Positions 46,151-56,711 of a stretch of 64,000 nt of DNA are shown one piece after another. The stretch is from Rhizobium leguminosarum bv. trifolii WSM2297 (GTDB lineage: Bacteria; Pseudomonadota; Alphaproteobacteria; Rhizobiales; Rhizobiaceae): positions 3,916,361-3,980,360 of the forward strand of contig NZ_JH719395.1 in assembly GCF_000271845.1 (NCBI RefSeq), written 5' to 3'. Within the stretch, counting starts at the first letter, position 1. Every line of letters begins with the position of its first letter. The position numbers were made by a program, and so were the translations under genes. The notes beneath the pieces were generated by a model. The model saw only the letters and a program-made list of their open reading frames with translations, did not search any database and was not told the DNA's origin.

Positions 46151-46900
46151 TCAGAGGTTGCTCATCCCGCCGTCGATAACGAGTTCGCTGCCGACGATAT
46201 AGGCGGCCTCATCGGAGGCGAGAAAGACGATCGTCTTCGCGACTTCGCTGGGGGTTCCGAAGCGGCCGACAGGAATCTGGGACTGGATCTCAGCGGTCAT
46301 CGCCTTGGAATCGGCCTCCGACGCCCCGAGCTTGCTATAGAGCGGCGTGGCGATCGGACCCGGGCTGACGGCGTTGACGCGGATGCCGCGGCCGATGAGT
46401 TCGCCCGATAGCGTCTTGGCAAGCGTCAGCAACGCACCCTTCGTCAGGGAATAGACGCTGGAGTTCGGCATGCCGATATGAGCGTTGATCGAGGTATTGA
46501 GCACGATCGCCGCCTGCTTCGAAAAGATCGGCAGCAGCGACTGGATGAGGAAAAACGGCCCCTTGACGTTGATCGCCACCGACTTGTCGAAGGCGGCTTC
46601 GCTCCACTGTTCCAGCGGCCCGAATTCGGCGACGCCGGCATTGACGAAGAGGATGTCGAGCGTGCCGAAAGCCTCTCTCACTGTATCGGCGACGGCCTTC
46701 TGGCCGGTCGCATTGCCGGCATCGGCCTGGATGACGATCGCTTTGTCGCCGAGTTCGCGACGGGCGGTTTCGACGCTTGCGGCGCTGCTGCCGGTGACAA
46801 CGACACGGGCGCCTTCGGCGATGAACTGGCGGGCGGTTTCGATGCCGATGCCGCTGGTGCCGCCGGTGATGAGGGCCTTCTTGTTCTGAAGACGTGACAT
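46151..46900 (-). CDS. SDR family oxidoreductase
   Basis: Classical short-chain dehydrogenase, 249 aa: TGGTSGIGIETARQF (cofactor loop), NAGVAEFGPL, catalytic Ser-Tyr-Lys in NTSINAHIGMPNSSVYSLTKGALL, and PGPIATPLY. Substrate unknown. One of two SDR genes in tandem, 111 bases apart, and both are divergent from a LysR regulator. Confidence 0.93.
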   Translation of the reverse strand: MSRLQNKKALITGGTSGIGIETARQFIAEGARVVVTGSSAASVETARRELGDKAIVIQADAGNATGQKAVADTVREAFGTLDILFVNAGVAEFGPLEQWSEAAFDKSVAINVKGPFFLIQSLLPIFSKQAAIVLNTSINAHIGMPNSSVYSLTKGALLTLAKTLSGELIGRGIRVNAVSPGPIATPLYSKLGASEADSKAMTAEIQSQIPVGRFGTPSEVAKTIVFLASDEAAYIVGSELVIDGGMSNL

Positions 46901-47011
46901 GATGAAGTTCCTTCAATCGGATGTTGGGCCGCGGCCCGTTGTTGGTCAGTGGGAGGGTGCTCCGGAAGGAAAGGCCATCCATCCGGAGCGGGTAGTCGAG
47001 CTTGGCTTTCG

Positions 47012-47776
47012 TCAGGTGCGGGTGATCGAAGCGCCGCCATCGACCAACGATGCCGTGCCGGTGACGAAGCTCGCATCGTCGGAGGCGAGGTAGAGGACCG
47101 AGCGGGCCAGTTCCTCAGGGGCTGCGACGCGCTTCAGCGCATGCAGGTTGGTGACGAAGGCCTGCTTGTCTGGCGTATCGTTCATGTCCCGGTACATGTC
47201 GGTATCGACCGCACCCGGCAGGATGGCATTGACGCGCACGCCCTGCTGGCCGAATTCGGCGGCCAGCGCCTGCGTCAGGCCGATCAGGCCGGATTTGCTG
47301 GCGGCATAGGCGGCCACGCCGGGAAAGGCGAAGCTGTAGCCGACGAAGGTCGAGGTGAAGATCACCGAGCCGCCGCCATTCTTCACCATTTCACCGATCT
47401 GATGTTTGGCAGCGAGGAAGGAGGCGGTGAGATTGATCGCCAGCGCGTCGCTGAAGCCTGTTTCCGAAACAGCCGTGCTCGGCCCGGCTTCGCCGAGCGT
47501 GCCGGCATTGTTGAAGGCGATATCGAGCTTGCCGTAGTTGGTCACGGCGGTCGCGACCAGCGCCTTATGGTATTCTTCCGACCGGACGTCGCCGGCAACC
47601 GCAACGGCGTCGCCGCCCTCCGCCTTGATCTCTGCGACGAGGCTGTCGAGTTCGCGCTGGCGACGGGCGCCGACGACGACCTTGGCGCCTTCGGCGGCAA
47701 AGAGCTTTGCCGTGACGCGGCCGATGCCGGAGCTTGCGCCGGTCACGATCGCGACCTTGTTGTTCAAGCGGTTCAT
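47012..47776 (-). CDS. SDR family oxidoreductase
   Basis: Classical short-chain dehydrogenase, 254 aa: VTGASSGIGRVTAKLF, NNAGTLGEAGP, catalytic Ser in FTSTFVGYSFAFPGVAAYAASKSG with Tyr-x-x-x-Lys, and PGAVDTDMYRDM. Close in type to the SDR downstream. Both are probably under the LysR gene divergently placed at 47901. Confidence 0.93.
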   Translation of the reverse strand: MNRLNNKVAIVTGASSGIGRVTAKLFAAEGAKVVVGARRQRELDSLVAEIKAEGGDAVAVAGDVRSEEYHKALVATAVTNYGKLDIAFNNAGTLGEAGPSTAVSETGFSDALAINLTASFLAAKHQIGEMVKNGGGSVIFTSTFVGYSFAFPGVAAYAASKSGLIGLTQALAAEFGQQGVRVNAILPGAVDTDMYRDMNDTPDKQAFVTNLHALKRVAAPEELARSVLYLASDDASFVTGTASLVDGGASITRT

Positions 47777-47849
47777 CTTTCCATCTCCTGTGTTTGATCA
47801 GAGGCGGCCCTGCCGCCCTTCCGTTGACAGGAAGATGGCATTTTCCGTT

Positions 47850-47900
47850 CGTTCGGATTAGTCTCCAGATTGGGGAATTCGAATTCGGAAAGACCGAACG
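47850..47900. promoter_or_regulatory. Inverted repeat in SDR-LysR divergent region
   Basis: CGTTCGG (47850-47856) and CCGAACG (47894-47900) are perfect inverse copies; the second ends directly before the LysR ATG. Between them are GAATTCGAATTC-like symmetric bases. The position fits an autoregulated LysR binding site. Confidence 0.4.
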
Positions 47901-48808
47901 ATGATCAGGATCGAAGGCATTGCGGCTTTTGTCGCTGTGGTCGAGGCAGGCTCGGTCAGCGAGGCGGCTCGGCGGCTGCGGCTTTCCAAATCCGTCGTCA
48001 GCGAACGGTTGGCAGAGCTTGAGAAGTCGCTCGGCGGCGTGCTGCTGCATCGGACGACGCGCAAGCTCACCTTGACGGAGGATGGCGCCGTCTTCCTGGA
48101 GCGCGCCGGCCGCATCGTCCGGGAGATCGACGAGGCCGCCGCCGATATGGCGGAGCGGCGCGGAACATTGTCGGGCCCGATCCGCATTGCCGCCCCTGTC
48201 ACCTTCGGCCGCATGCATCTCGGTCCGGCGCTTTATCCCTTCCTTGTCGAACATCCCGACATCGAACTCACCCTCGATATCGATGATCGGCGCGTCGACG
48301 CGTCCTCGGACGGCTATGACGCCGTCATCCGCAACGGCCCGATCGCCGATAGCCGGCTGGTCGCTTGGAAGCTGACGCGCAGCCGCCGCCTGCTCTGCGC
48401 CTCGCCGGATTACCTCGCGCGCCGGGGCATGCCGTCGTCGCTGGCCGATCTGAACAGCCATCGCGGCATCTTCTACACCAATCGCGGCGTTGCCGACTGG
48501 CGTTTCCAGACGCCCGAGGGTGCGATCGTCGTCCGGGCGAAACTGGGGCTCGGCATCAATAATGGCGACATGCTGCGCGACGCCGCGATTGCCGGCCTCG
48601 GCATCGCCCTGCTGCCGGCCTTCATCGCCGGCCCGGCCATCCGCGAGGGGCAGCTTGCAGAAATCGATGTCGGCCACAGCCCGGAGGCCGAGTTCATCTA
48701 TATGGCCCATCCCGAAGGCCGAAACCCCTCGGCCAAGCTGCGGGCCATCGCCGATCACCTGAAGAAGAGCTTCGGCGATCCGCCCTATTGGGATTTGGTG
48801 GCGGACTC

Positions 48809-48812
<4 letters not shown>
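47901..48812 (+). CDS. LysR family transcriptional regulator
   Basis: A 303-aa LysR protein: N-terminal IEGIAAFVAVVEAGSVSEAA, RRLRLSKSVVSERLAELEKSL and LLHRTTRKLTLTEDG; the C-terminal domain is of the CrgA/DHBP type. It is divergent from the SDR pair and overlaps the downstream MFS gene by 4 bases (ATGA), so it may control both sides. Confidence 0.92.
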
Positions 48813-50681
<1,869 letters not shown>

Positions 50682-50731
50682 GTCATGGCCCCGATGAGAT
50701 ATGACAATGATTGCAGCATTCGCGATCCAGT

Positions 50732-52393
50732 TCAACCAAGCCTTATATACGGCACGTCCTTCTTCGCCACCTCGTCCAGCGCGTCCTCATAACCGGCGTC
50801 GGCGTAACGCATGACGCCAAGCGCCGTATCGTTGGTCAGCGCATGGTCGAGCCGCTCGTCCGCGGCATCGGTGCCGTCGGCGACGACGGTGACGCCGCAG
50901 CTGGTCATGTAGCCGGCATAGCCGCCGCCGCCGGAATGGACGACGACGAGATCGGCCATCGAGGAGCAGAGCATCATCGCATCGATCAGCGGCCAGTCGG
51001 CGATCGCGTCGGAGCCGTCCTTCATCCGCTCGGTCATGATATTGGGGTGCGCCATGGCGCCGGCATCGAGATGGTCGCGCGAGAAGGCGACCGGGCCTTT
51101 GAGTTCGCCGTCTGCGACCAGCGCATTGACGCGCCGTGCAAGGGCGGTGCGTTCGCCGTGGCCGAGCCAGGCAATACGGGCCGGAAGCCCCTCGAAGGGA
51201 ACGTGCTCGCGCGCCAGCCGGATCCAGTTGGTGATGATCTTGTTGTCGGGAAACATGTCGAGCAGCAGGTCGTCGATGCGGGCGATATCGCTCTCCTCGC
51301 CTGACAGAGCCATCCAGCGGAACGGGCCGATTGCTCGGGCAAATAGCGGCCTGAGATAGGCTTCGGTGAAGATCGGGATGTCGAAGGCGTTGGTGACGCC
51401 GCCCTCCTTCGCCTGCGTGCGGATCAGGTTGCCGTTGTCGAAGACTTCGGCGCCCTTCTTCTGGAATTCCAGCATTGCGTTGACATGCTCGACGATCGAG
51501 GCGCGGCTCGCGGCCATCAATTGCCCCTGGCCGTCGTCGCGCAGCCCCTTGACCTGATCGAGGCTCATGCCCTTCGGCACATAACCGTAGACGAGGTCGT
51601 GCGCCGAGGTCTGGTCGGTGACGATGTCGGGCACGATGCCGCGCCGGGCGATTTCGGGATAGACCTCGGCGGCATTGCCGACGAGCCCGACGGAAAGCGC
51701 CCGCTTGTCCTTCACCGCCCTGTCGATCATCTGCAGAGCGGTATCGAGGTCCGGCGCGATCTCCTGGAGATAACCGATCTGCTGGCGTTTGCGGGCGCGT
51801 TCCGGATCGATGTCGATGCAGAGGATCGCCGCCCCCGCCATGCGGCCGGCGAGCGGCTGCGCGCCGCCCATGCCGCCGAGGCCGGCCGTCAGCACGAACC
51901 GGCCGAGGAGATCGCCGCCGAAACGCCGTTCGGCAATGCGCATGAAAATCTCATAAGTGCCCTGGATAACGCCCTGGCTGCCGATATATTGCCAGGCACC
52001 GGCCGTCAGCCCGCCCCAGCAGATCAGTCCCTTGCGCTGCAGCTCGTAGAACACCTCGGCCTTTGCCCATTGCCCGACAATATTGCAGTTCGCCATGATG
52101 ACGAGCGGCGCCTTGGCATGCGTTCGCACCAGACCGATCGGCTTGCCGGACTGGATGAGCAGCGTCTGATCCTCGTCCATCTCGGTCAGCGCCTTGACGA
52201 TGCCTTTATGCGCCGCCCAGTTGCGGGCGGCCTTGCCGAGCGCGGCATAGACGATCAGGTTTTCGGGATCCTCGCCGACAGCAAGCACGTTCTCCAGAAG
52301 CCGCAGCAGCGCCTCCTGCCGCCAGCCCTTGGCGCGCAAATCCGGCCCGCCGGGAATCGGAAATTTCGGATGACGTGGATTGGCCTTCGGCAT
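50732..52393 (-). CDS. Urocanate hydratase family protein, probable thiourocanate hydratase
   Basis: NAD-dependent urocanase-fold protein of 553 aa. The nucleotide motif GLGGMGGAQPLAGRMAGA (171-188) and SQGVIQGTYEIF match urocanase. Several places that are near-invariant in histidine-pathway urocanase are different. In PARIAWLGHG (404-413) Ala 408 stands where urocanase has an active-site Cys. HLDAGAMAHPNIMTERM (441-457) differs from the usual DHLDxGSVASPNRETE. GYMTSCG (494-500) replaces GYSQHAG. It ends an operon with a lyase homologue, DUF917, carbamoylase and amidohydrolase genes, and no hutI or hutG is present. Hydration of thiourocanate in ergothioneine breakdown fits better than hutU. 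Confidence 0.75.
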   Translation of the reverse strand: MPKANPRHPKFPIPGGPDLRAKGWRQEALLRLLENVLAVGEDPENLIVYAALGKAARNWAAHKGIVKALTEMDEDQTLLIQSGKPIGLVRTHAKAPLVIMANCNIVGQWAKAEVFYELQRKGLICWGGLTAGAWQYIGSQGVIQGTYEIFMRIAERRFGGDLLGRFVLTAGLGGMGGAQPLAGRMAGAAILCIDIDPERARKRQQIGYLQEIAPDLDTALQMIDRAVKDKRALSVGLVGNAAEVYPEIARRGIVPDIVTDQTSAHDLVYGYVPKGMSLDQVKGLRDDGQGQLMAASRASIVEHVNAMLEFQKKGAEVFDNGNLIRTQAKEGGVTNAFDIPIFTEAYLRPLFARAIGPFRWMALSGEESDIARIDDLLLDMFPDNKIITNWIRLAREHVPFEGLPARIAWLGHGERTALARRVNALVADGELKGPVAFSRDHLDAGAMAHPNIMTERMKDGSDAIADWPLIDAMMLCSSMADLVVVHSGGGGYAGYMTSCGVTVVADGTDAADERLDHALTNDTALGVMRYADAGYEDALDEVAKKDVPYIRLG

Positions 52394-52573
52394 CGTGGGT
52401 TCCTCGCTTGGTTTGCTTTTTTCCCTTCACCCCTGCCGGGGGTCCGAAGGACGGGTCGAGACCTGTGGCTCGACCCCGGTCAGTGGCCCGAAGGGTCGGA
52501 GGAGGGGGCCGCATGGCAGGACTCCTATGTTGCCCTTCGCTTGCGCTCAGTGCATTCGCGGCCTTGCCGCTCA

Positions 52574-52620
52574 CCCCCCTCATCTGTCCTTCGGACATCT
52601 TCTCCCCGCTGGGGAGAAGA
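52574..52620. repeat. Intercistronic hairpin repeat
   Basis: Contains TGTCC-TTC-GGACA (52585-52597) and CTTCTCCCC-GCT-GGGGAGAAG (52599-52619), two perfect hairpins in tandem, in a form found between genes in many Rhizobiales. The upstream bases 52405-52573 hold further GC-rich palindromes. Because it separates the TfoX gene from the hydratase inside one operon, it may stabilise or split the mRNA. Confidence 0.6.
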
Positions 52621-52630
52621 AGGAATGGCG

Positions 52631-52960
52631 TCACTTGCCCGGCAGCGATTCCACATGGGCAAGCGCCGCATCGAGCAGGCGCCGTCTCAGGGCATCGTCG
52701 CCGTAAGCCTCGGCGGAGGCGCGCAGCCAGCCGTGCATCACCCGCTCGCCCATCAGCATCTGGATCACGCCGGGCAGCGCCAGCGCCCAGCCGTCATTGC
52801 CCTTGCCGAGACGGACGAGCATGCCGTCACTGCGCGCGCCGCAGAGTAGATTGCCGTTCAGCAGGAAGGCCCGGCCGCCGAACATGGACTTTTCACTGAG
52901 GCCAGGCCGATCGCCGAATTCCTCACGCAGCAGTTCTTCAAGGCCGGGATCGCGTGCCAT
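52631..52960 (-). CDS. TfoX N-terminal domain protein
   Basis: A 109-aa protein with the TfoX/Sxy N-terminal fold: LREEFGDRPGLSEKSMFGGRAFLLNGNLLCGAR is split here by the reading blocks SEKSMFGGRAF and NGNLLCG. TfoX in gammaproteobacteria helps induce competence genes, but short single-domain forms in alphaproteobacteria have no known function. It lies between the DUF917 gene (3 bases upstream) and the hydratase gene, so it is probably co-transcribed with the catabolic operon. Confidence 0.85.
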   Translation of the reverse strand: MARDPGLEELLREEFGDRPGLSEKSMFGGRAFLLNGNLLCGARSDGMLVRLGKGNDGWALALPGVIQMLMGERVMHGWLRASAEAYGDDALRRRLLDAALAHVESLPGK

Positions 52961-52963
52961 GGC

Positions 52964-54061
52964 TCAGGCCTTCGTTTCGAGTGCATAGCGGGCGATCTCG
53001 ATCCCCATCGCCTTTTCGACGACGGGATAGACGGTGGGATCGAGGACGCTTGCCGAGAGCGGAATGATCTCCTTCGGCACATGCAGGATGAAGACAGGCA
53101 TGCCCTCCTTGAGCTGGCCGACGCTGAGCGGCTCGCCCTCCGGCGACAACGTGGTGATCACCGCCGGAAAGGTCGCAAGCCGCCCGCCATCCGCATCGTC
53201 CACCGCCATATATTCGTTCATCACATGCAGCGTCACCGATTTTGCGCCTGTGCCGACGGTGACCGTGCCGATGTCGAAGGCTTCCTTGGTGTAATCGACG
53301 TCCTTCCGGGCAATGACGCCCTCGGCGAGGATGTGGCCGCCCGTCGTCTTGCAGATCGCGTCGATGACACCAGATCCGCCTCTTTTCTCCGCCGCGATGA
53401 TCGCCTCGCCGAGCGCAAGCGCCATCGAGATGCCGCCGAGCGCGGCATGGCTGCGGACATAGGAAGCCCTGAGCGGATTGCGGCAGCTGGCGATGAAACC
53501 GCCGGATTGATCGGCGGCGGCCCGCAGCACCGGCGATATCTTCGCCGTCGCGCCCTTCACCACCAGCTCGATATAACGGTTTTCGGCGCGATTGCCGCCG
53601 ACGGCGGTCTGGATCATCGGCTCGGGCGAGCCGGCCATGCCGATCGAGCCCATGTCGCCTGTGGGATGGGCGCGGATATCGCCGACCGCATCGACCACCT
53701 TGGTGCCGAGGATCGCCGATGGCAGCCAGCCGTTCAGCGTCGAGGATTTCCCGTTCTGGCCGATGATCAGCCCGGAAAGCCTTTCGCCCAGCGCCTCCTG
53801 CAGCAGTTGCACGGCCTTCACATAATCGATGCCCTGCATTTCCCAAGGCGTGGTGGAGGCCGGCGCGCCGATTGCCGCCGCCGTGGCGATCCACTCCTCG
53901 TCCTTCAGTTCGTCGATCGAAACCAGCTCCGGCCTGCCGACATTGACGGCCGCAAGCCCAAGCATGCGCCCGTGATCGGCCCAGCCGCCGCCGCCGGCGG
54001 CATAGACGGAGCCGCCCTTGACGGCGGCTTCCACGTCCTTCTCAACCAGTATGCGTCCCAT
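52964..54061 (-). CDS. DUF917 protein, probable thiohydantoin desulfurase
   Basis: A 365-aa protein of the DUF917 family, with the typical N-terminus and the GGGGWADHGRML, TLNGWLPSAILGTKVVDAVGDIRAHPTGDMGSIG (in part) and HVMNEYMAV areas. Members in ergothioneine-using bacteria remove sulfur from the thiohydantoin made by thiourocanate hydratase, giving hydantoin-5-propionate and sulfide; the family is also related to hydantoinase-like enzymes. ATG 54061 is taken, overlapping the carbamoylase gene by 20 bases; the frame is open to 54157. The sulfur function is inferred from context. Confidence 0.75.
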   Translation of the reverse strand: MGRILVEKDVEAAVKGGSVYAAGGGGWADHGRMLGLAAVNVGRPELVSIDELKDEEWIATAAAIGAPASTTPWEMQGIDYVKAVQLLQEALGERLSGLIIGQNGKSSTLNGWLPSAILGTKVVDAVGDIRAHPTGDMGSIGMAGSPEPMIQTAVGGNRAENRYIELVVKGATAKISPVLRAAADQSGGFIASCRNPLRASYVRSHAALGGISMALALGEAIIAAEKRGGSGVIDAICKTTGGHILAEGVIARKDVDYTKEAFDIGTVTVGTGAKSVTLHVMNEYMAVDDADGGRLATFPAVITTLSPEGEPLSVGQLKEGMPVFILHVPKEIIPLSASVLDPTVYPVVEKAMGIEIARYALETKA

Positions 54062-55322
54062 TCGCCTTCTCCTGATCCGAGCTTTTGTCCATCTCGCGCA
54101 CCGCCTCGAAAAGCACGGCGGCGCCGAGTGCGATATCGTCATTCTCAGCCCACTCATCGGCCGAGTGGCTGCGGCCGTCCCGGCAGGGAACGAAGATCAT
54201 CGCCGCCGGCGCCACCTTGGCGATCCAGGCGGTATCGTGTCCCGCGCCGGATGCCATGCGCCGATGTTTGGCGCCGACACGGACGCAGGCAGCTTCCAGC
54301 GTCGCAAGCAGCCCGGCATCAGCAGGCGTCGGCAGATTGTCGGAAACCCGGTTCGGCGCCTTGATCGCCACGCCGCAGGCCGTCGCCAGTTTTTCGACAT
54401 GGCCGCCGAGCCAGCGGCAGAAAGCCTCCATGTCGGCGCGGATTTCCGCCCGCCCGTCGATCAACAGCACCACCTTCGACGGCACGACATTGGCGGAATT
54501 CGGCTCGATCCGGAATTCGCCAACCGTCGCCGCGAAGTGTCCCGGCGTTTTGGCAAGCTCGGCGGCGGCATTGCGGATATCGAGCACGAGTTGTGAGGCC
54601 GCCACCAGCGCGTCCGCTCGCCGGTCCATCGGCGTCGTGCCGGCATGGTCGGCCCGCCCCTCGACGATGATCTCGATACGGGTGATGCCCGCGATCGCGG
54701 TGACGATGCCGATATCCTCCCTTTCGGCTTCGAGCACCGGCCCCTGTTCGATATGCAGCTCGAGGAAGCCTGCTATATCGGGCCGCTTCTGCTGCCCCAG
54801 AACGCTCGGCCTGCCGCCCACCTGCACGATGCCTTCGGCGAGGTCGCGCCCATCGCTGACGCGCGAAAGCCAGGCCTCCGGCAATTGCCCGGTCATGCCG
54901 CGGCTGCCGATGCAGGACACGCCGAAGATGCTCACCTCCTCGGCAAGGAAGTCGACGATCTCCAGATCGTGGTCGAGCTCGATAGCCTGGTCGCCAAGCG
55001 CGCGTGCCACCTCAAGCGCCGAAATCACCCCGGCAATGCCGTCGAAGCGGCCGCCGTCCGGTACCGTATCGGAATGCGAACCGAGCATGATGGTGCCGAG
55101 CCATGGTTTGCGGCCGGTGCGCCGGCCGATCAGATTGCCGGCGGCATCGATCCGCGTTTCCAGCCCCGCCGCCTTCATCCGCGCTTCGATATAGGCCCGA
55201 CCTTCGAGAAAGAGCGGCGAGAAAGCCCGCCGCGTCCAGGGATGCCCCGGCTCGGTGATTGCGGCCAGCGCCTCGATATCCCCGGCGATCCGGCCGGCAT
55301 TGACGGGCAGATTGCGGCTCAT
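54042..55322 (-). CDS. M20 family amidohydrolase, probable N-carbamoyl-L-glutamate hydrolase
   Basis: Zinc-dependent carbamoylase of the M20/allantoate amidohydrolase group, 426 aa. Metal and catalytic motifs are complete: GSHSDTVPDGGRFDG (His 83, Asp 94), AEEVSIFGVSCIGSRG (Glu 128-129), HIEQGPVLE, DHAGTTPM in the dimer domain, and the final FVPCRDGRSHSADE. It would split N-carbamoyl-L-glutamate to L-glutamate, CO2 and ammonia at the end of ergothioneine or hydantoin breakdown. It overlaps both neighbours (4 and 20 bases). Allantoate or other carbamoyl amino acids remain possible substrates. Confidence 0.8.
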   Translation of the reverse strand: MSRNLPVNAGRIAGDIEALAAITEPGHPWTRRAFSPLFLEGRAYIEARMKAAGLETRIDAAGNLIGRRTGRKPWLGTIMLGSHSDTVPDGGRFDGIAGVISALEVARALGDQAIELDHDLEIVDFLAEEVSIFGVSCIGSRGMTGQLPEAWLSRVSDGRDLAEGIVQVGGRPSVLGQQKRPDIAGFLELHIEQGPVLEAEREDIGIVTAIAGITRIEIIVEGRADHAGTTPMDRRADALVAASQLVLDIRNAAAELAKTPGHFAATVGEFRIEPNSANVVPSKVVLLIDGRAEIRADMEAFCRWLGGHVEKLATACGVAIKAPNRVSDNLPTPADAGLLATLEAACVRVGAKHRRMASGAGHDTAWIAKVAPAAMIFVPCRDGRSHSADEWAENDDIALGAAVLFEAVREMDKSSDQEKANGTHTG

Positions 55323-56698
55323 GCACCGGCTCCCGCAATGACCTGGCGCGGCAGCGGCCGGACGAACCGGCCGCTGCCGGGCTCGGCCAGCACCTTCCCG
55401 CCCTCGGCAATCTTTTCGCCTCTGAGATAGGTTGCCGAGACGGTCCAGGGCAGGCGAATGCCCTTATAGGGGCTCCAGCCGACGACATTGTTGCCGCTCG
55501 CCGCGGCATCATAGATGCTCTCCCGCGGCTCCAGCACTGTTATATCGGCGTCCTTGCCAGGGGTCAGCGCTCCCTTGACATGGTCGAGCCGGAAATGCCT
55601 GGCTGGATTCTCCGCCATCAGCCGGGCTGCCCATGTCAGCGGAATGCCGCGTTCGCTGGCACCCTTGACGAACAGCGGCACCATCACCTCGAGGCCGGGA
55701 ACACCCGACGCGTTGGCGAGCATGTCGGGGTTGGTCTTGCGATTTTCCGACCAACTGACGTGATCGGTGGAAACCAGCCAGACATCGCCGTCGGCGACTT
55801 TCCGCCACAGCGTCTCCACCTCGGCGCGCGGCCGCACCGGCGGATTGATCTTCGCCTTGCCGCCGAGGCGCTTCACGTCGTTCTCTTCGTCGAGCGTCAG
55901 ATAATGGATGCAGCACTCGACCGTCGCGTCAAAACCGTCGCGGCGATAGGCGCGGGCGATATCGTAGCCGCGGCCGAGCGAGCAGTGCACCACATGCGCC
56001 GGGCAGTGGGTCACGGCGCCGGTCTCGAAGATCGTATGCATCGCCAGCAGCTCGGTAATCGGCGGCCGCGACAGGCCGTGCGCCCGCCAATCGGTGATGC
56101 CGCTTGCCTTCACCTGCTCCACATAGCTGCGCACCGCCTCGTCGTCTTCATTGTGCACGCCTGCCGTCAGCCCCGTCGGCGCGATTGCCGCAAAGCAGGC
56201 GTCGAGCAGGGCAGGGGGAATGCGCGGAAAACGTTTTGGGTCGGTGCCGAAGGTCGAGAATTTGAAGGCTGCGACGCCTGCCTCGACCATCTCGGCAATC
56301 CGCGCCGGGCCTTCGTCCGGATCGATGGTGCCGTAAAGCGCGAAGTCGACGCGCGCCTGCGGTCCGGCATGGTCGATCTTGCGTCTGACCGCCGCCGCCG
56401 AGCAGACGAGATCGCCCTCGTCATAGGGCATGTCGACAATCGTGGTAACGCCGCCGGCGGCTGCCGATCGCGTCGACCAGATGAAATCCTCTTGGTCTTT
56501 CTGGGAAAGCGAATGCACCTGGGCGTCGATGGCGCCGGGCAGGATCAGCGCTTTGCCGAGCAGATGCCGTTCGCGCGCCGCAGGCGGCACGCCGAGGCCG
56601 ACCTCGGCAATCTTGCCGTCGCGCGCGGCGACATAACCCGCTTCGAGAATGCGGTCCGGCAGCACCACCGTGCCCTGCAGAACGAGATCGAAATCCAT
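55319..56698 (-). CDS. Dihydropyrimidinase-like amidohydrolase, probable hydantoin-5-propionate hydrolase
   Basis: A 459-aa cyclic-amidohydrolase (hydantoinase/allantoinase family). Conserved metal features are Lys 146 in AAFKFSTF, His 182 in VHNEDD, His 238 in HVVHCS and Asp 312 in STDHVSWS, with ECCIHYLTLD and KINPPVR. The first metal motif is changed: DAQVHS at 58-63 has Gln 60 where the HxH motif has its first His. It would open the hydantoin ring to N-carbamoyl-L-glutamate. ATGA overlap with the carbamoylase gene. Confidence 0.8.
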   Translation of the reverse strand: MDFDLVLQGTVVLPDRILEAGYVAARDGKIAEVGLGVPPAARERHLLGKALILPGAIDAQVHSLSQKDQEDFIWSTRSAAAGGVTTIVDMPYDEGDLVCSAAAVRRKIDHAGPQARVDFALYGTIDPDEGPARIAEMVEAGVAAFKFSTFGTDPKRFPRIPPALLDACFAAIAPTGLTAGVHNEDDEAVRSYVEQVKASGITDWRAHGLSRPPITELLAMHTIFETGAVTHCPAHVVHCSLGRGYDIARAYRRDGFDATVECCIHYLTLDEENDVKRLGGKAKINPPVRPRAEVETLWRKVADGDVWLVSTDHVSWSENRKTNPDMLANASGVPGLEVMVPLFVKGASERGIPLTWAARLMAENPARHFRLDHVKGALTPGKDADITVLEPRESIYDAAASGNNVVGWSPYKGIRLPWTVSATYLRGEKIAEGGKVLAEPGSGRFVRPLPRQVIAGAGA

Positions 56699-56711
56699 GC
56701 CGATTCCCTTC

